From RFSX01 sp964495785 (lineage in GTDB: Bacteria > Bacteroidota > Bacteroidia > Chitinophagales > Saprospiraceae): a DNA stretch of 64,000 bases. The notes under the pieces were generated by a model that was not told the origin of the DNA, did not search any database, and saw nothing but the letters and a program-made list of their open reading frames with translations. The translations under genes were made by a program, and so were the position numbers. Below, piece after piece: positions 56,017-64,000 of the stretch; within the stretch, counting starts at the first letter, position 1; the number at the start of each line of letters is the position of its first letter. Location of the stretch: positions 26,527-90,526 of the forward strand of contig CAZBXL010000005.1 in assembly GCA_964495785.1 (NCBI GenBank), read 5' to 3'.

Positions 56017-58497
56017 TCAATGAATTACAACTCTATGGCTACTTGTGATGCCTTTAGAAGATACTGTCTCTAAAAGATATAAGCCTTTCTGGTCTATGGT
56101 CATAGTTGTATTAGAATCATTAATAGAATTGGAGTCTATTAATTTTCCTTCAGCACTATACAATGACCAAGTCCCACCTATATGATCAGCTTCAGTAACT
56201 AATGTTATTGTGCCACGTGATGGATTAGGAAATACTGAAATGAGACTCTCAGCTTCAAGTTCCTGAGTGCTGACAACACCTTCAAATATTGCTCCAAGCA
56301 GATTGTCACCAGGATTCTCATCATTAACTTCTACAACCTCTGCGATAATATAACTATTGAATAAATTATCTAAATCCGCATCAAAAGAAACTACAGAACC
56401 TGATCCTGAATTAATAGCAGAGCTTATCGCTTGTGTGGCTTCTAATGTTCCATCTACATAGAGACGTACTTCATAATTATTTAGATCTACGGTACCATCA
56501 TTTTCTATATCGACACGTATCTTATCATCAGATGTGAAAGCGATTCTTGCTACCGCCAAGTTACTATAATTGCGGTATGATGTACTACTATTCTCAATAA
56601 AGAAACTATGGATACGATAATGTGGTTCTGTATGACTGCCTCCATTGTAACCCGTATTACGAAGGTTAGTGTAATTCTGTAATTGATAGTCAAACGAAAA
56701 TTCTTCGCCTGGCGATACTTCTTGTGTCGTATTGAATATAGCAGGAATTACCTCTTGTCCTGGACACCATCCAGCTCTCGAAAACAACCATGTACCAAAC
56801 TGGTTAGAGCATGAGTTAGCAGGACAATCTGTCTTCCATAAGTTGTGTGATGCAATGACAGAATTATTGATTCTGACTTGGTGCATACGTTGCAGAAATT
56901 CTGCTGCATTATCTGTGTTACCTTGGCCATGACCTGATACTTGCATTCTTACATGTGAGGTCTCCGTATTCTGAGCTACACTGAGGTCGACGTCTTCTAG
57001 GTCATAACTTATATTGGGGTCTCCATACACTTGATAGTCTGTAGAATGGATTGGTGATAGTCTTGTATATTCTCTGTCCTCGTCGTCTATAACAAACTCT
57101 AAATCCAAGTCTAAATTCCATCCTGACGGACCCCATACTTGGATGTAAGATTCAAATGTGACCTCACCGGTAAGTACAGATTTAAAGTCGGTGACATCTA
57201 TGTACCAAGGACCGCAAGCTATACCAAATGGCGTGATGTATCTCCCTAATTCAAATATACCTTGAGAGGTATTGATTTTTATATTGGCAGGTTGATCCCA
57301 AGGATCACATCCAGTGGAGGGACAATTAATGTCTATACGCAGACGTATCTCATCATAGCGTGAAAGATCACTTGGTAAGGTTATGGTATTAAGTTGTCTC
57401 TGTCCAGCACTTGCAAAGTTGTGTTGTTCGCTTTCAAAGATATTCACCATAAGGCCGTCACGGCTATTGATACTTTTAGTCGTTGCATTATTAAAAAGAT
57501 TATCATCTTCAGGATGAGAAATAGTAACTGAGAGCTGCGGATCTTGCACGTCAGTCAGGTCTATGGGTGTCTTAAAGATATAGGTATCACTAACACCAGA
57601 TTCTAAAGAAAAATCAACTGTCTCTGTAGCGAGTGCTACTCCATCAAGCTCCAAGGTTACATCCATATTATCCAGCATCTGAGCTCCTACATTTTGGATA
57701 TCTACACTTACTTTGACAGGTCTCGACTTCATCGCTAATCTATCTATATTGGCTATATTGCTCACCGCAACATCAAAATCTACAATCTGAAATCCTTCTA
57801 CCCAGTTAGATTGATCCATGTTGACAGTTCTTGCTACGATATTCGGATTGGCTAAGTTATTGACACTTGTCCCGGTGCCTTCGTTCATCGGAAGATAGGC
57901 AGCTAATCCAGGTTCGTCACCATTATACATTGTACTTACATTAGAAGCAATCTCACTTGCACTTCTCGCTACACTCCATATTCTTACTTCATCGATGACG
58001 CCATCAAAAAATCTTCCAGGAAAGCCTGTTGATTCACCTATAGTTATTGTTTGATCATTGGCTGCTGGTAACCCTTGAAAGCTTGCCGTTGCTACAGACA
58101 CACCATCTACGTAAAGTGTGATGACTCCTTGATCAATTACTGCAGCTACATGATGCCACTTATTTCTCTGCATTACAGGTCCTGATAGTGCCTCGTTCCA
58201 TGCATTATTAGCCGCTACAGCGATAGACAGTCTTCCATCATTACCACATCTAAATGCAAAACCACCATTAGCTCCTCCTGAATCCGCTGTGATGATACTC
58301 CCTTGCCAGCTTTGTGCCTTCCACTCTCGAGCTATAATCCAAGCCTCTAAAGTGAAACTATTAGATAGCGTCGTCTCTATGGTATTTTCTATTGTTAATG
58401 CTTCGTCTACTCCATTAAACTGTAAAGCAAAATTCTGTGCAAACGAACAAATAGATAAGATGATGAAATTAAAGATTAAGGTAAATGTCTTTGTCAT
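56017..58497 (-). CDS. secreted LamG + PNGase F-like protein with T9SS domain
   Basis: 826 residues. Signal peptide 1-20. LamG/concanavalin-like domain about 22-210 (FALQFNGVDEALTIEN, WHHVAAVIDQGVITLYVDGV, DGVIDEVRIWSVARS). Residues about 240-345 are a CARDB-like beta domain. Residues about 355-690 resemble both halves of peptide-N-glycosidase F: CDPWDQPANI (Asp401 at the place of catalytic Asp60), GRYITPFG, IDVTDFKSVLTG, AAEF (Glu533 at the place of Glu206) and WLFSRAGWCPG. The residue at the place of Glu118 is Gln453. A T9SS domain (VFPNPSRGTITLVTEAD, about 749) ends the protein. It may release N-glycans from glycoproteins, perhaps inefficiently. Confidence 0.85.
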   Translation of the reverse strand: MTKTFTLIFNFIILSICSFAQNFALQFNGVDEALTIENTIETTLSNSFTLEAWIIAREWKAQSWQGSIITADSGGANGGFAFRCGNDGRLSIAVAANNAWNEALSGPVMQRNKWHHVAAVIDQGVITLYVDGVSVATASFQGLPAANDQTITIGESTGFPGRFFDGVIDEVRIWSVARSASEIASNVSTMYNGDEPGLAAYLPMNEGTGTSVNNLANPNIVARTVNMDQSNWVEGFQIVDFDVAVSNIANIDRLAMKSRPVKVSVDIQNVGAQMLDNMDVTLELDGVALATETVDFSLESGVSDTYIFKTPIDLTDVQDPQLSVTISHPEDDNLFNNATTKSINSRDGLMVNIFESEQHNFASAGQRQLNTITLPSDLSRYDEIRLRIDINCPSTGCDPWDQPANIKINTSQGIFELGRYITPFGIACGPWYIDVTDFKSVLTGEVTFESYIQVWGPSGWNLDLDLEFVIDDEDREYTRLSPIHSTDYQVYGDPNISYDLEDVDLSVAQNTETSHVRMQVSGHGQGNTDNAAEFLQRMHQVRINNSVIASHNLWKTDCPANSCSNQFGTWLFSRAGWCPGQEVIPAIFNTTQEVSPGEEFSFDYQLQNYTNLRNTGYNGGSHTEPHYRIHSFFIENSSTSYRNYSNLAVARIAFTSDDKIRVDIENDGTVDLNNYEVRLYVDGTLEATQAISSAINSGSGSVVSFDADLDNLFNSYIIAEVVEVNDENPGDNLLGAIFEGVVSTQELEAESLISVFPNPSRGTITLVTEADHIGGTWSLYSAEGKLIDSNSINDSNTTMTIDQKGLYLLETVSSKGITSSHRVVIH

Positions 58498-58559
58498 GTT
58501 ATTAATTTATTAGAAGATTCTAAGACAGAGAAAATTATAATTGATTCAAATATTATATT

Positions 58560-58663
58560 AATTCAAGGACAAAATGTCCCATATAATTTTGGCAGAATGC
58601 TCGATGCATGTTTAAAGCCTCATTATATATCATGGGGTATTTTAATCAGCTACCGGTATCAGG
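58560..58663. repeat. dispersed 104-bp intergenic repeat, copy 2
   Basis: Aligns over its first 100 bases to 41682-41781 (79 identities by my count), same orientation. Here it lies upstream of the PNGase F-like gene, whereas copy 1 lies between convergent genes, so a fixed role as promoter or terminator is unlikely. Confidence 0.65.
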
Positions 58664-59038
58664 TGAGAAAGTTATTGCAAAAAGTTTAAAATTTCTGAAC
58701 ACAAAGAATAGTTTTTATAACTTTTTTGTGAAATTGTCTTTCATGGTCATGTGGAGATTGGATGACAATTTGTAAGAACCATATCTGTGTAGAAATGCCT
58801 ATTCAACATATTAAGAATACCTGAACCGATATAGGATAATAATAAATGATCGTTTTCTTGTCTAATCTCTGAGAGGTATCTGATAGGAATTAATTATGCA
58901 CATAGATTCTTATTCAAAAACTGTGTATGCCATTTTACTTATAACAGAGTTGATTTTTGTGATGTGATTTTAGCTCTTATACTATGAATAGAACTGTGGC
59001 TTAATTAGGGAATTCTTTTGTAGGCTGGCGATTGATTG

Positions 59039-59078
59039 TAAGAGGAAGCTCTTCTGAATAGGATAGGGCTTCCTCTTA
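59039..59078 (-). terminator. terminator-like hairpin after DNRLRE gene
   Basis: A perfect 11-bp inverted repeat (taagaggaagc / gcttcctctta) with an 18-nt loop begins 19 bases past the stop at 59097. It lacks a T run on the minus strand. A similar, less perfect hairpin (gataaga...cttatc) occurs at 63012-63053. Confidence 0.5.
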
Positions 59079-59096
59079 TCTATTGTCTGTATTAGG

Positions 59097-60527
59097 TTAT
59101 ATCTTTACTATCTTCTGAGTGATGGTGTTTTTGTCATTAGTGATCGAAATAAAATAGGTCCCACTGTGTAGATCTTCAATATTGTAGTTTGTGATTTTAT
59201 TTACTAAATCGAATTGACTAATCAGCTGACCATTTTGATTAAGAATAATGGCTTTCCCTGTCTTGGCTTCTTTCATCTCAATAATAAAGTGAGTATTAGC
59301 TGGATTTGGATATATCTTAATATTACTTTGTATAGCTAATTCTTCATCTACAGAGGTCGTCGTCTTATAACAAATATTTAGTGAAGGATGCAGCTCTGAA
59401 TCTGGAGCATTACTTGATGCAAATTGCATACTTCTCCTTCCTGATTCATCAGTTAATCTAATCATCATTCCATGAGCATTGCTGGGATTATCTTTCATGT
59501 TCTCTACTATCGAGCGAACATTAATATTTAGATAATCTTGATCAGAAGAAACTGATTCTTCTAATACGACACTAAAATTTTCATCTACTGACGGTTGGTT
59601 AATCCAGGTGACTGAGTTCTCGTTCCAACTTTCAGTGATCTGTACAATTATAGATTCATTGCTTCCATCGATTTGAGTATGCCCTCCGTTGACAGTGTTA
59701 GCATATAGGTTTAATCTTGCCGATGTTATTATAGCATTAGTGGGTATCTGCGAAATATCAAAATCTATTAGACTTCTATCAATAAACTGTTGGCCACTGA
59801 TTGATCCAGATTGAGAAGCAAAAAGTTGGGATGAAGAAATGTTTTGACCTGGAATGTTGCTTTGGATTCTTGCATCCATATTGGTGCTATTAGCCTCAAT
59901 GCAGTCGTCAGGTTCGAGATATACGATTCTTAATAGAGGTCTCAGACTTGTATCAGGAGCATCACTCGAACCAAACTGCAATGATCTTCGATCTGTTTCT
60001 TCTACCAGCTTAATCATAAAGCCAAATGCTTGATTTGGGTTTTCGATCATTTCATCTATAAGTGTAGATACGTCTATGTTGATATAGTCATCATCTGAAT
60101 TCTGAGAGGCAGGCAGAGTAACTGATATTGTACTATCAGTTGCTGGTTGATTATTCCAAGTGACAGTTTCATCATCCCATGATTCTGTTATTAACTCTAT
60201 AACGGACTCGTTACTTCCATCTATTTGTGTGTGTCCTCCATTGACCGTATTTGCAAACAAGGATAAAGTTGCACTTGTAATCAATGAATTTTCTGGTATA
60301 GATGTCACTACATCAAAAGATAATAGACCTCTGTCAATAAATGGGTCACCATTGATCGTGCCAGATTGAGAGGCAAAGAGCTGAGATGAAGAGATGTTTT
60401 GATCTGGAATATTACTTTGGATTCTTGCATCCATTCCTTCTTCCGAATTTGGTTGTAGTACTAACTCTGTTTGAGAAAATACACCAATAGAGATTAAAAG
60501 TAAAATTGTTGTAATTAATGATTTCAT
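59097..60527 (-). CDS. secreted double-DNRLRE protein with T9SS domain
   Basis: 476 residues: signal peptide 1-19, two tandem DNRLRE domains (about 28-207 and 215-392) that are near copies of each other (MDARIQSNIP.QNISSSQLFASQSG, ANTVNGGHTQIDGSNES, ITESW, SDAPD), and a T9SS type A domain from about 403 (KIYPNPANTHFIIEM) to KIVKI. The domain copies are about 185 residues apart and similar at DNA level, so the duplication looks recent. DNRLRE domains are stalk or binding modules next to carbohydrate-active domains; here no catalytic domain is present. Confidence 0.85.
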   Translation of the reverse strand: MKSLITTILLLISIGVFSQTELVLQPNSEEGMDARIQSNIPDQNISSSQLFASQSGTINGDPFIDRGLLSFDVVTSIPENSLITSATLSLFANTVNGGHTQIDGSNESVIELITESWDDETVTWNNQPATDSTISVTLPASQNSDDDYINIDVSTLIDEMIENPNQAFGFMIKLVEETDRRSLQFGSSDAPDTSLRPLLRIVYLEPDDCIEANSTNMDARIQSNIPGQNISSSQLFASQSGSISGQQFIDRSLIDFDISQIPTNAIITSARLNLYANTVNGGHTQIDGSNESIIVQITESWNENSVTWINQPSVDENFSVVLEESVSSDQDYLNINVRSIVENMKDNPSNAHGMMIRLTDESGRRSMQFASSNAPDSELHPSLNICYKTTTSVDEELAIQSNIKIYPNPANTHFIIEMKEAKTGKAIILNQNGQLISQFDLVNKITNYNIEDLHSGTYFISITNDKNTITQKIVKI

Positions 60528-60861
60528 ATTTAGAGAATTTATTTTCTATTTTAAAATAGTAAAACGCCTTACCTAATTTAAAAATAATTAATTCCATTAT
60601 TCTATCATTAAATTCTACCATGATTTTATGTATTTTAACTTTATGCTTGTGTGTGTGCTTGATATGATCGCGATTAAAACAATCTTTTTCAGAGTCTATT
60701 TTGTAAACAACTAATGAGTAATTTCTTTAAGAGAATTATAGGATTAATAAATTTTCTCACCCATTAACTAATTGGATGATTATAGTTAGTAACGAATATG
60801 TCTACATCAATGTAATAGCATTGCGTAATTTTTTGATTATATTTATTTAAAACAGAACACC
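60528..60861. other. intergenic region, nothing recognised
   Basis: 334 AT-rich bases between divergent genes. No gene, strong repeat or clear promoter is seen. Confidence 0.3.
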
Positions 60862-61297
60862 ATGAACAACTCCATTTTTTTCTGCTTAAGCTTCATTATG
60901 CTATTTTTATCACAGTCTCTCATAGCACAAGTTCCTCAAGATTTGGAGTTGCTCGATCATAGAGGAAAAATTAACGAACACTTAGATTCCAGAATCTTTG
61001 GAGATAAATTATTATACGGTGTAAGCAAGAATAGTTTCGAAATGACATCCATAAATTTGGTTGACCTCAATAGCTTTGAAGTCGATACACTGCTGCTCAC
61101 CTATGCTGCCAAATCTGAGCTCAGATCATTCTCCGATGGCACTTTCAATTTTTTTGTTCATTCTCTTTTGATTATGACATTGGTGTACCAGGTTTATTTA
61201 ATATTTCTTATGACGGATCTCAGTTGGTAGTTGATACCTTGCCTATGTATACTGTGCCTATTAAGACTCATTTACAGATGAACTTTATCCCACTGGA
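60862..61297 (+). pseudogene. secreted-protein remnant: frameshifted and cut by an IS derivative
   Basis: A signal peptide (MNNSIFFCLSFIMLFLSQ, then SLIAQVP) begins a protein whose frame is read to SDGTFNFF near 61155. There a run of seven T (61149-61155) shifts the sense frame; the coherent continuation CSFSFDYDIGVPGLFNISYD with VVDTLPMYTVPIKTH is in another frame and reaches 61297, where the IS-derived 82-bp repeat starts. The original gene probably continued further and is lost. It may have been one more secreted protein of the T9SS kind, but the diagnostic C-terminus is absent. Confidence 0.75.
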
Positions 61298-61560
61298 GTA
61301 TCTAAAGTTAGTGTTTTTTAATTGTATTTCTGTGAGCTACACATACAGAGTTCTTAATGCTAAAACTTTAAGATAGATGAGTAGAAAAAATTGAGATCTA
61401 ATACTTGCTTAAATATTTTATAGAAGTTGTCTGCTGGAATTTGTTGGTCTAAGCGTAAGTTATCAAACAGCTTAGGTGTGTATTTATTCTTTCTCCCGAT
61501 AGTGGGGCAGGCTTTGCATATTAGGAAGATACAGGATATTAGTCTAACGTAAGTAAACAC
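61298..61560 (-). mobile_element. internally deleted IS1182-type element
   Basis: On the minus strand, 61479-61381 codes for an IS1182-type transposase N-terminus (KYTPKLFDNLRLDQQIPADN, then FYKIFKQVLDLNFFY). It is joined at 61380/61381 to an 82-bp segment (61379-61298) that is 80-90% identical to the 3' end of the second element at 63191-63110. Most of the transposase is therefore missing from the middle. The left end sits in the secreted-protein remnant. The outer right end is not clear; I see no obvious terminal inverted repeat, and the element may extend to about 61600. Confidence 0.7.
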
Positions 61561-61612
61561 ACGTCAATAGTTTGTCGGCAGAGTGTATTGTTATAAACTG
61601 GATTTCATTAAG

Positions 61613-62947
61613 CTAATTTTTGAAGAAGGGTATCTTAATCGTTTCTCCAATTCTTACGGTGTCGTTATCTAAGCTCTTTATTTTTATAATCAAATTATGC
61701 TTTCCATTTTCTAATTCATTTGTGTTAATTCCAGTTAGAATTCCATTTTCATCTGAATTGGAATGTTGATAGAAGACATAATCAGGTGATATTTGATTTG
61801 AATCAATAGAGACTTCATATATTTTTGATATGCATGAAATAGAAGTTTCAATTTTTGCCTTATGCTCTGTTGGCGACACTCTTTTTAGATAGTCATCACT
61901 ATTAGTAATTGTGATAGCATCAAACGGGCTAATCCTATTGCTACTGCGGTCGTAAGATGTAATGTTTGGGCAAATTTTTTCAATTAACTGATTAGTCGTT
62001 TCTGTATCATCAACTCTTATGAATAATTTTATAGGCTCATTTTTATTGTAAAATAACTTATCGATTGTAGCCTGTTCAATAAGTGATCTTTTTCTCAGAC
62101 TATCATAATTGTCTTCCAAGACCCAGTTAGCGGCGTTTTCTTTCTTTGGAATATAAGTATATTCATTTAAACTTACTGTCTTACCTGCAAAGGCCAATAG
62201 TACCATATAAGGAAGCATCAATAACATATAGGTTCTACCTAATTTATTACTAATAAAATTATAGTGAATGGGTCTGTATAGAAAAGCGAGTGAGAATGTA
62301 TTGTAAACACGATAGAAAGGATAAAAAATATTGGATATGTACTTAGTCTTTTTAAGTTTTCCAATGGTAATGAAATCAATAAAATTTAATACTGCACTGA
62401 TCATTAAAAGAAGAGTAATAATGACAAGTATCCATTCTCCAACAGGGTTATCCGTTAACGGAATTGCATAATAATTTAGAAATTGTATAATGGTGAAAAC
62501 TAGAGCAAAAGAAAGAAAATGAAAGACCATCAAAAATGAATAGCTAAAAATAATACTGCAGATTCTTTCAAGCTTTTCAATATAGATGTCAAATGGTTGA
62601 ACTTTCTTTTTTAGAAAATTATCGAACTTGTTCGAATATCCGAAGGAGTTAAAATCTACATCTTTGGATATATACCGTAGTCCAATACACCCAATCCATA
62701 ATCCTCTAAAAAAAATGTGTCCAATTAAATTGGATTTAACAAACAATAGGATAGGTATAATTATGGCAATAACAAAGGCAAAATTAAATCCCTCGTTGGT
62801 ATTGTACTTTAGAAGTAGATCTGGAATTTTGTCGTCATAACTCCCTATAATAAGTAATAGTATACTTGAAATGATCAACTCTAATTGCCAGCTTTCTTGC
62901 TGCAATTTATCTAACCATGATTGTGTTTTGTTTTTTTCCTTTTTCAT
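61613..62947 (-). CDS. unrecognised six-TM membrane protein
   Basis: 444 residues. About six membrane helices lie in the first 260 residues (near 22-38, 54-70, 74-92, 130-153, 168-190 and 236-255), with an amphipathic Lys-rich loop (FDNFLKKKVQPFDIYIEKLERI). The last 175 residues (from YIPKKENAANWVLEDNYDSLRKRSLIEQ) are soluble, beta-rich at the end (GKHNLIIKIKSLDNDTVRIGETIKIPFFKN). No family is recognised. It lies between two IS1182-type remnants of the same orientation, so it may have been carried there. Confidence 0.7.
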   Translation of the reverse strand: MKKEKNKTQSWLDKLQQESWQLELIISSILLLIIGSYDDKIPDLLLKYNTNEGFNFAFVIAIIIPILLFVKSNLIGHIFFRGLWIGCIGLRYISKDVDFNSFGYSNKFDNFLKKKVQPFDIYIEKLERICSIIFSYSFLMVFHFLSFALVFTIIQFLNYYAIPLTDNPVGEWILVIITLLLMISAVLNFIDFITIGKLKKTKYISNIFYPFYRVYNTFSLAFLYRPIHYNFISNKLGRTYMLLMLPYMVLLAFAGKTVSLNEYTYIPKKENAANWVLEDNYDSLRKRSLIEQATIDKLFYNKNEPIKLFIRVDDTETTNQLIEKICPNITSYDRSSNRISPFDAITITNSDDYLKRVSPTEHKAKIETSISCISKIYEVSIDSNQISPDYVFYQHSNSDENGILTGINTNELENGKHNLIIKIKSLDNDTVRIGETIKIPFFKN

Positions 62948-63011
62948 CTCTCTAAATCTATTTTCTCGATCTTGAAGTTTTTTTAATTACATCTTGTAGA
63001 TAACTGATAAT

Positions 63012-63053
63012 GATAAGAGGAGGATGCAGCGAAAGCAAGTCTTCCTTCTTATC
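63012..63053 (-). terminator. imperfect hairpin after IS transposase
   Basis: gataaga (63012-63018) pairs with the complementary right arm that ends at 63053 (cttatc), with a purine/pyrimidine-rich imperfect inner stem. It lies 36 bases past the stop of the transposase frame and resembles the terminator at 59039-59078 in sequence. Confidence 0.35.
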
Positions 63054-63109
63054 TATAGAGCCCGTTTTTAATCTCTTCCAAGATACTGTTATCCACCACA
63101 CAAACTCAA

Positions 63110-63191
63110 GTATCTAAAGTTAGCAATTTTTAATTTTATTTCTGTGAGGTACACATATAGAGTTCTTAATTCTAAAACTTTTAAATAGATG
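63110..63191. repeat. 82-bp IS end shared with the deleted element
   Basis: This segment matches 61298-61379 at the same length with few mismatches (for example tatctaaagtt, atttctgtgag, tacacata and agagttcttaat are identical). Both copies lie at the 3' end of IS1182-type transposase coding DNA in the same orientation. Confidence 0.85.
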
Positions 63192-63310
63192 CAATTAAGG
63201 CCTTGTTCCAACAACTTTTTGATCCATTTCTTTAAGTTGAAAGCAGCAGCTGCCATGAGCATTACTTTTGATGCATTGTTGCGACCTCTTACGTTCATTC
63301 GCCTCAGTCC

Positions 63311-63329
63311 ATCCCGACAGTTATCGGGA
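63311..63329. repeat. 19-bp palindromic insertion in transposase
   Basis: The sequence atcccga-cagtta-tcggga (with t following) is a 7-bp inverted repeat with a 6-nt loop. Its exact removal rejoins two transposase blocks in frame. It shares tatcgggattgtt with the palindrome at 21156-21178. Confidence 0.7.
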
Positions 63330-64000
63330 TTGTTGTAAAGAGCCAAAGACGGGTTCTACTGTATGCATTCTAAGAGCATATGATTTCTTTCCTTCTTTCG
63401 ATTTTAGGCGCTTTATCATTCGCTCATATTCTTTTTTGAATGGTGTAGATGTGATTTCTTTAATTCCTTTTTTACTGACACAATCTTTTCTAAAAGGGCA
63501 TGTATCACATATCTTTTTTTTTGATCGATATACGACAGTATGTTTTCCATCTGCGTGTTTGGTATATTTTGGTTTTATTATCTGCCCATTGTTGCATATG
63601 AATGCATTACGTCTACCATCATATTTGAATCCTGGTCTGTGAGTTTCATAGGTTCCATGTAGTGGTATGTAAGCATCAAGTTGAAGGTTTTCTAACATTG
63701 CATAATTTTCTCCTGAAGAGAACCCTGCATCAGCTAATATTTTTTCGACTTTTAGATTGTTCTTTTCTAACCTTGCTAATGTTTGTTTGGTATTTTTTAT
63801 GAGTAGCTGAGAGTCTTTTTTAGATGCATGTTCGGCAGAGATATTGGTGATGACATTACATTTTGAATCTGTGGTCATTGTAGAGGTATAGCACAACATG
63901 CGTGGCTTACCAGATTTCTTAGCTATTCTTGCATCAGGATCTGTTAGGCTTTGGTGAGTTGCATTACTCATTGTCCGTCGTTTTTTATTTTGCTTATCTC

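Larger units (their letters stand above)
58498..59096. other. 599-bp intergenic region with a dispersed repeat and terminator
   Basis: No gene. It holds copy 2 of the 104-bp dispersed repeat (58560-58663) and the terminator of the upstream minus-strand gene (59039-59078). I see nothing in 58664-59038. Confidence 0.4.
63089..64000 (-). pseudogene. IS1182-type transposase, 5' part outside window, interrupted by 19-bp palindrome
   Basis: The frame enters from the right edge (DKQNKKRRTMSNATHQSLTDPDARIAK, the ATG at 63971 being internal) and shows IS1182-type features: DPDAR, ILADAGFSSGENYAML, CDTCPFRKDCVSKKG and HTVEPVFGSLQQ. There, at 63311-63329, a 19-bp palindrome introduces a stop (taa in its loop). 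The family's closing block GLRRMNVRGRNNASKVMLMAAAAFNLKKWIKKLL continues in another frame; removing the 19 bases restores LQQ-GLRR. The last codons overlap the 82-bp segment shared with the deleted copy. The gene is broken, so transposition is unlikely unless supplied by another copy. Confidence 0.85.

Noticed and set aside
61494..61505. Half palindrome tcccgatag near the deleted IS element
   Set aside because: Shares nine bases with the palindrome at 21156 but has no second arm; too short to count as a copy.

Overview
The window is a 64 kb piece of a draft scaffold from a low-GC member of the Bacteroidota, most likely the Saprospiria (Lewinella/Saprospira type). The basis is six proteins with a C-terminal type IX secretion (T9SS) sorting domain, many LxxC-type lipoproteins, a Bacteroidota-type promoter (TTG / TAnnTTTG) before rseP, Cys-containing ~50-residue 'CDS' repeats followed by a dockerin-like segment (a style common in Saprospiria secreted proteins), and a lipoprotein alginate lyase plus an NhaC antiporter, which suggest a marine, algal-polymer-associated life. 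Three runs of exactly 100 N (14024-14123, 25986-26085, 28437-28536) are scaffold joins and truncate genes on their flanks. I recognise no rRNA, tRNA or CRISPR array.

Layout. 1-10.6 kb: end of a large VPS10/BNR-repeat protein running in from the left, then rsmE, rseP-hscB-HNH-like gene (one tight + strand unit), a STAS protein, galE, nhaC and pnuC. 10.9-15.2 kb: alpha/beta hydrolase, Tas-type aldo-keto reductase, acyl-CoA dehydrogenase (cut by a gap), a hypothetical fragment and a CBS-pair protein. 15.3-18.9 kb (- strand): DUF202 protein, PL7 alginate lyase, SDR, SGNH lipoprotein, small membrane protein. 19.2-22.3 kb: SLC13/DASS transporter with RCK_C domains, a structured intergenic region, DUF697 protein and 4-TM holin-like protein. 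22.4-29.3 kb: HD-PycTM (DUF5706) protein divergent from a GAF-like protein, CorA-like channel with a GTN signature, and three exported/hypothetical proteins.

29.5-42.7 kb: an isolated mhpF-mhpE pair (aldehyde dehydrogenase/aldolase), DUF2200, VF530, topoisomerase III, a lysine-rich repeat protein with a small lipoprotein, a PDZ+T9SS protein, queA, DUF808 and a Rieske-glutamate-synthase fusion, then an aldose-1-epimerase-like protein. 42.9-60.5 kb is dominated by large secreted T9SS cargo (51-residue repeat protein, BNR-propeller protein, HExxH protein, LamG + PNGase F-like protein, double DNRLRE protein). Between them lie a ParDE toxin-antitoxin pair, a TonB_C lipoprotein, a VOC protein, and a kinase-phospholyase fusion enzyme divergent from an Lrp regulator.

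60.8-64 kb is a mobile-element graveyard: a frameshifted secreted-protein remnant abuts an internally deleted IS1182-type element, then an unrecognised six-TM protein, then the 3' part of a second IS1182-type transposase that carries a 19-bp palindromic insertion and runs off the window. The strongest leads are the HD-PycTM/GAF divergent pair, the kinase-phospholyase/Lrp unit, the Rieske-GltS fusion, the PNGase F-like exoenzyme, the two IS derivatives with their palindrome, and two kinds of intergenic repeat.
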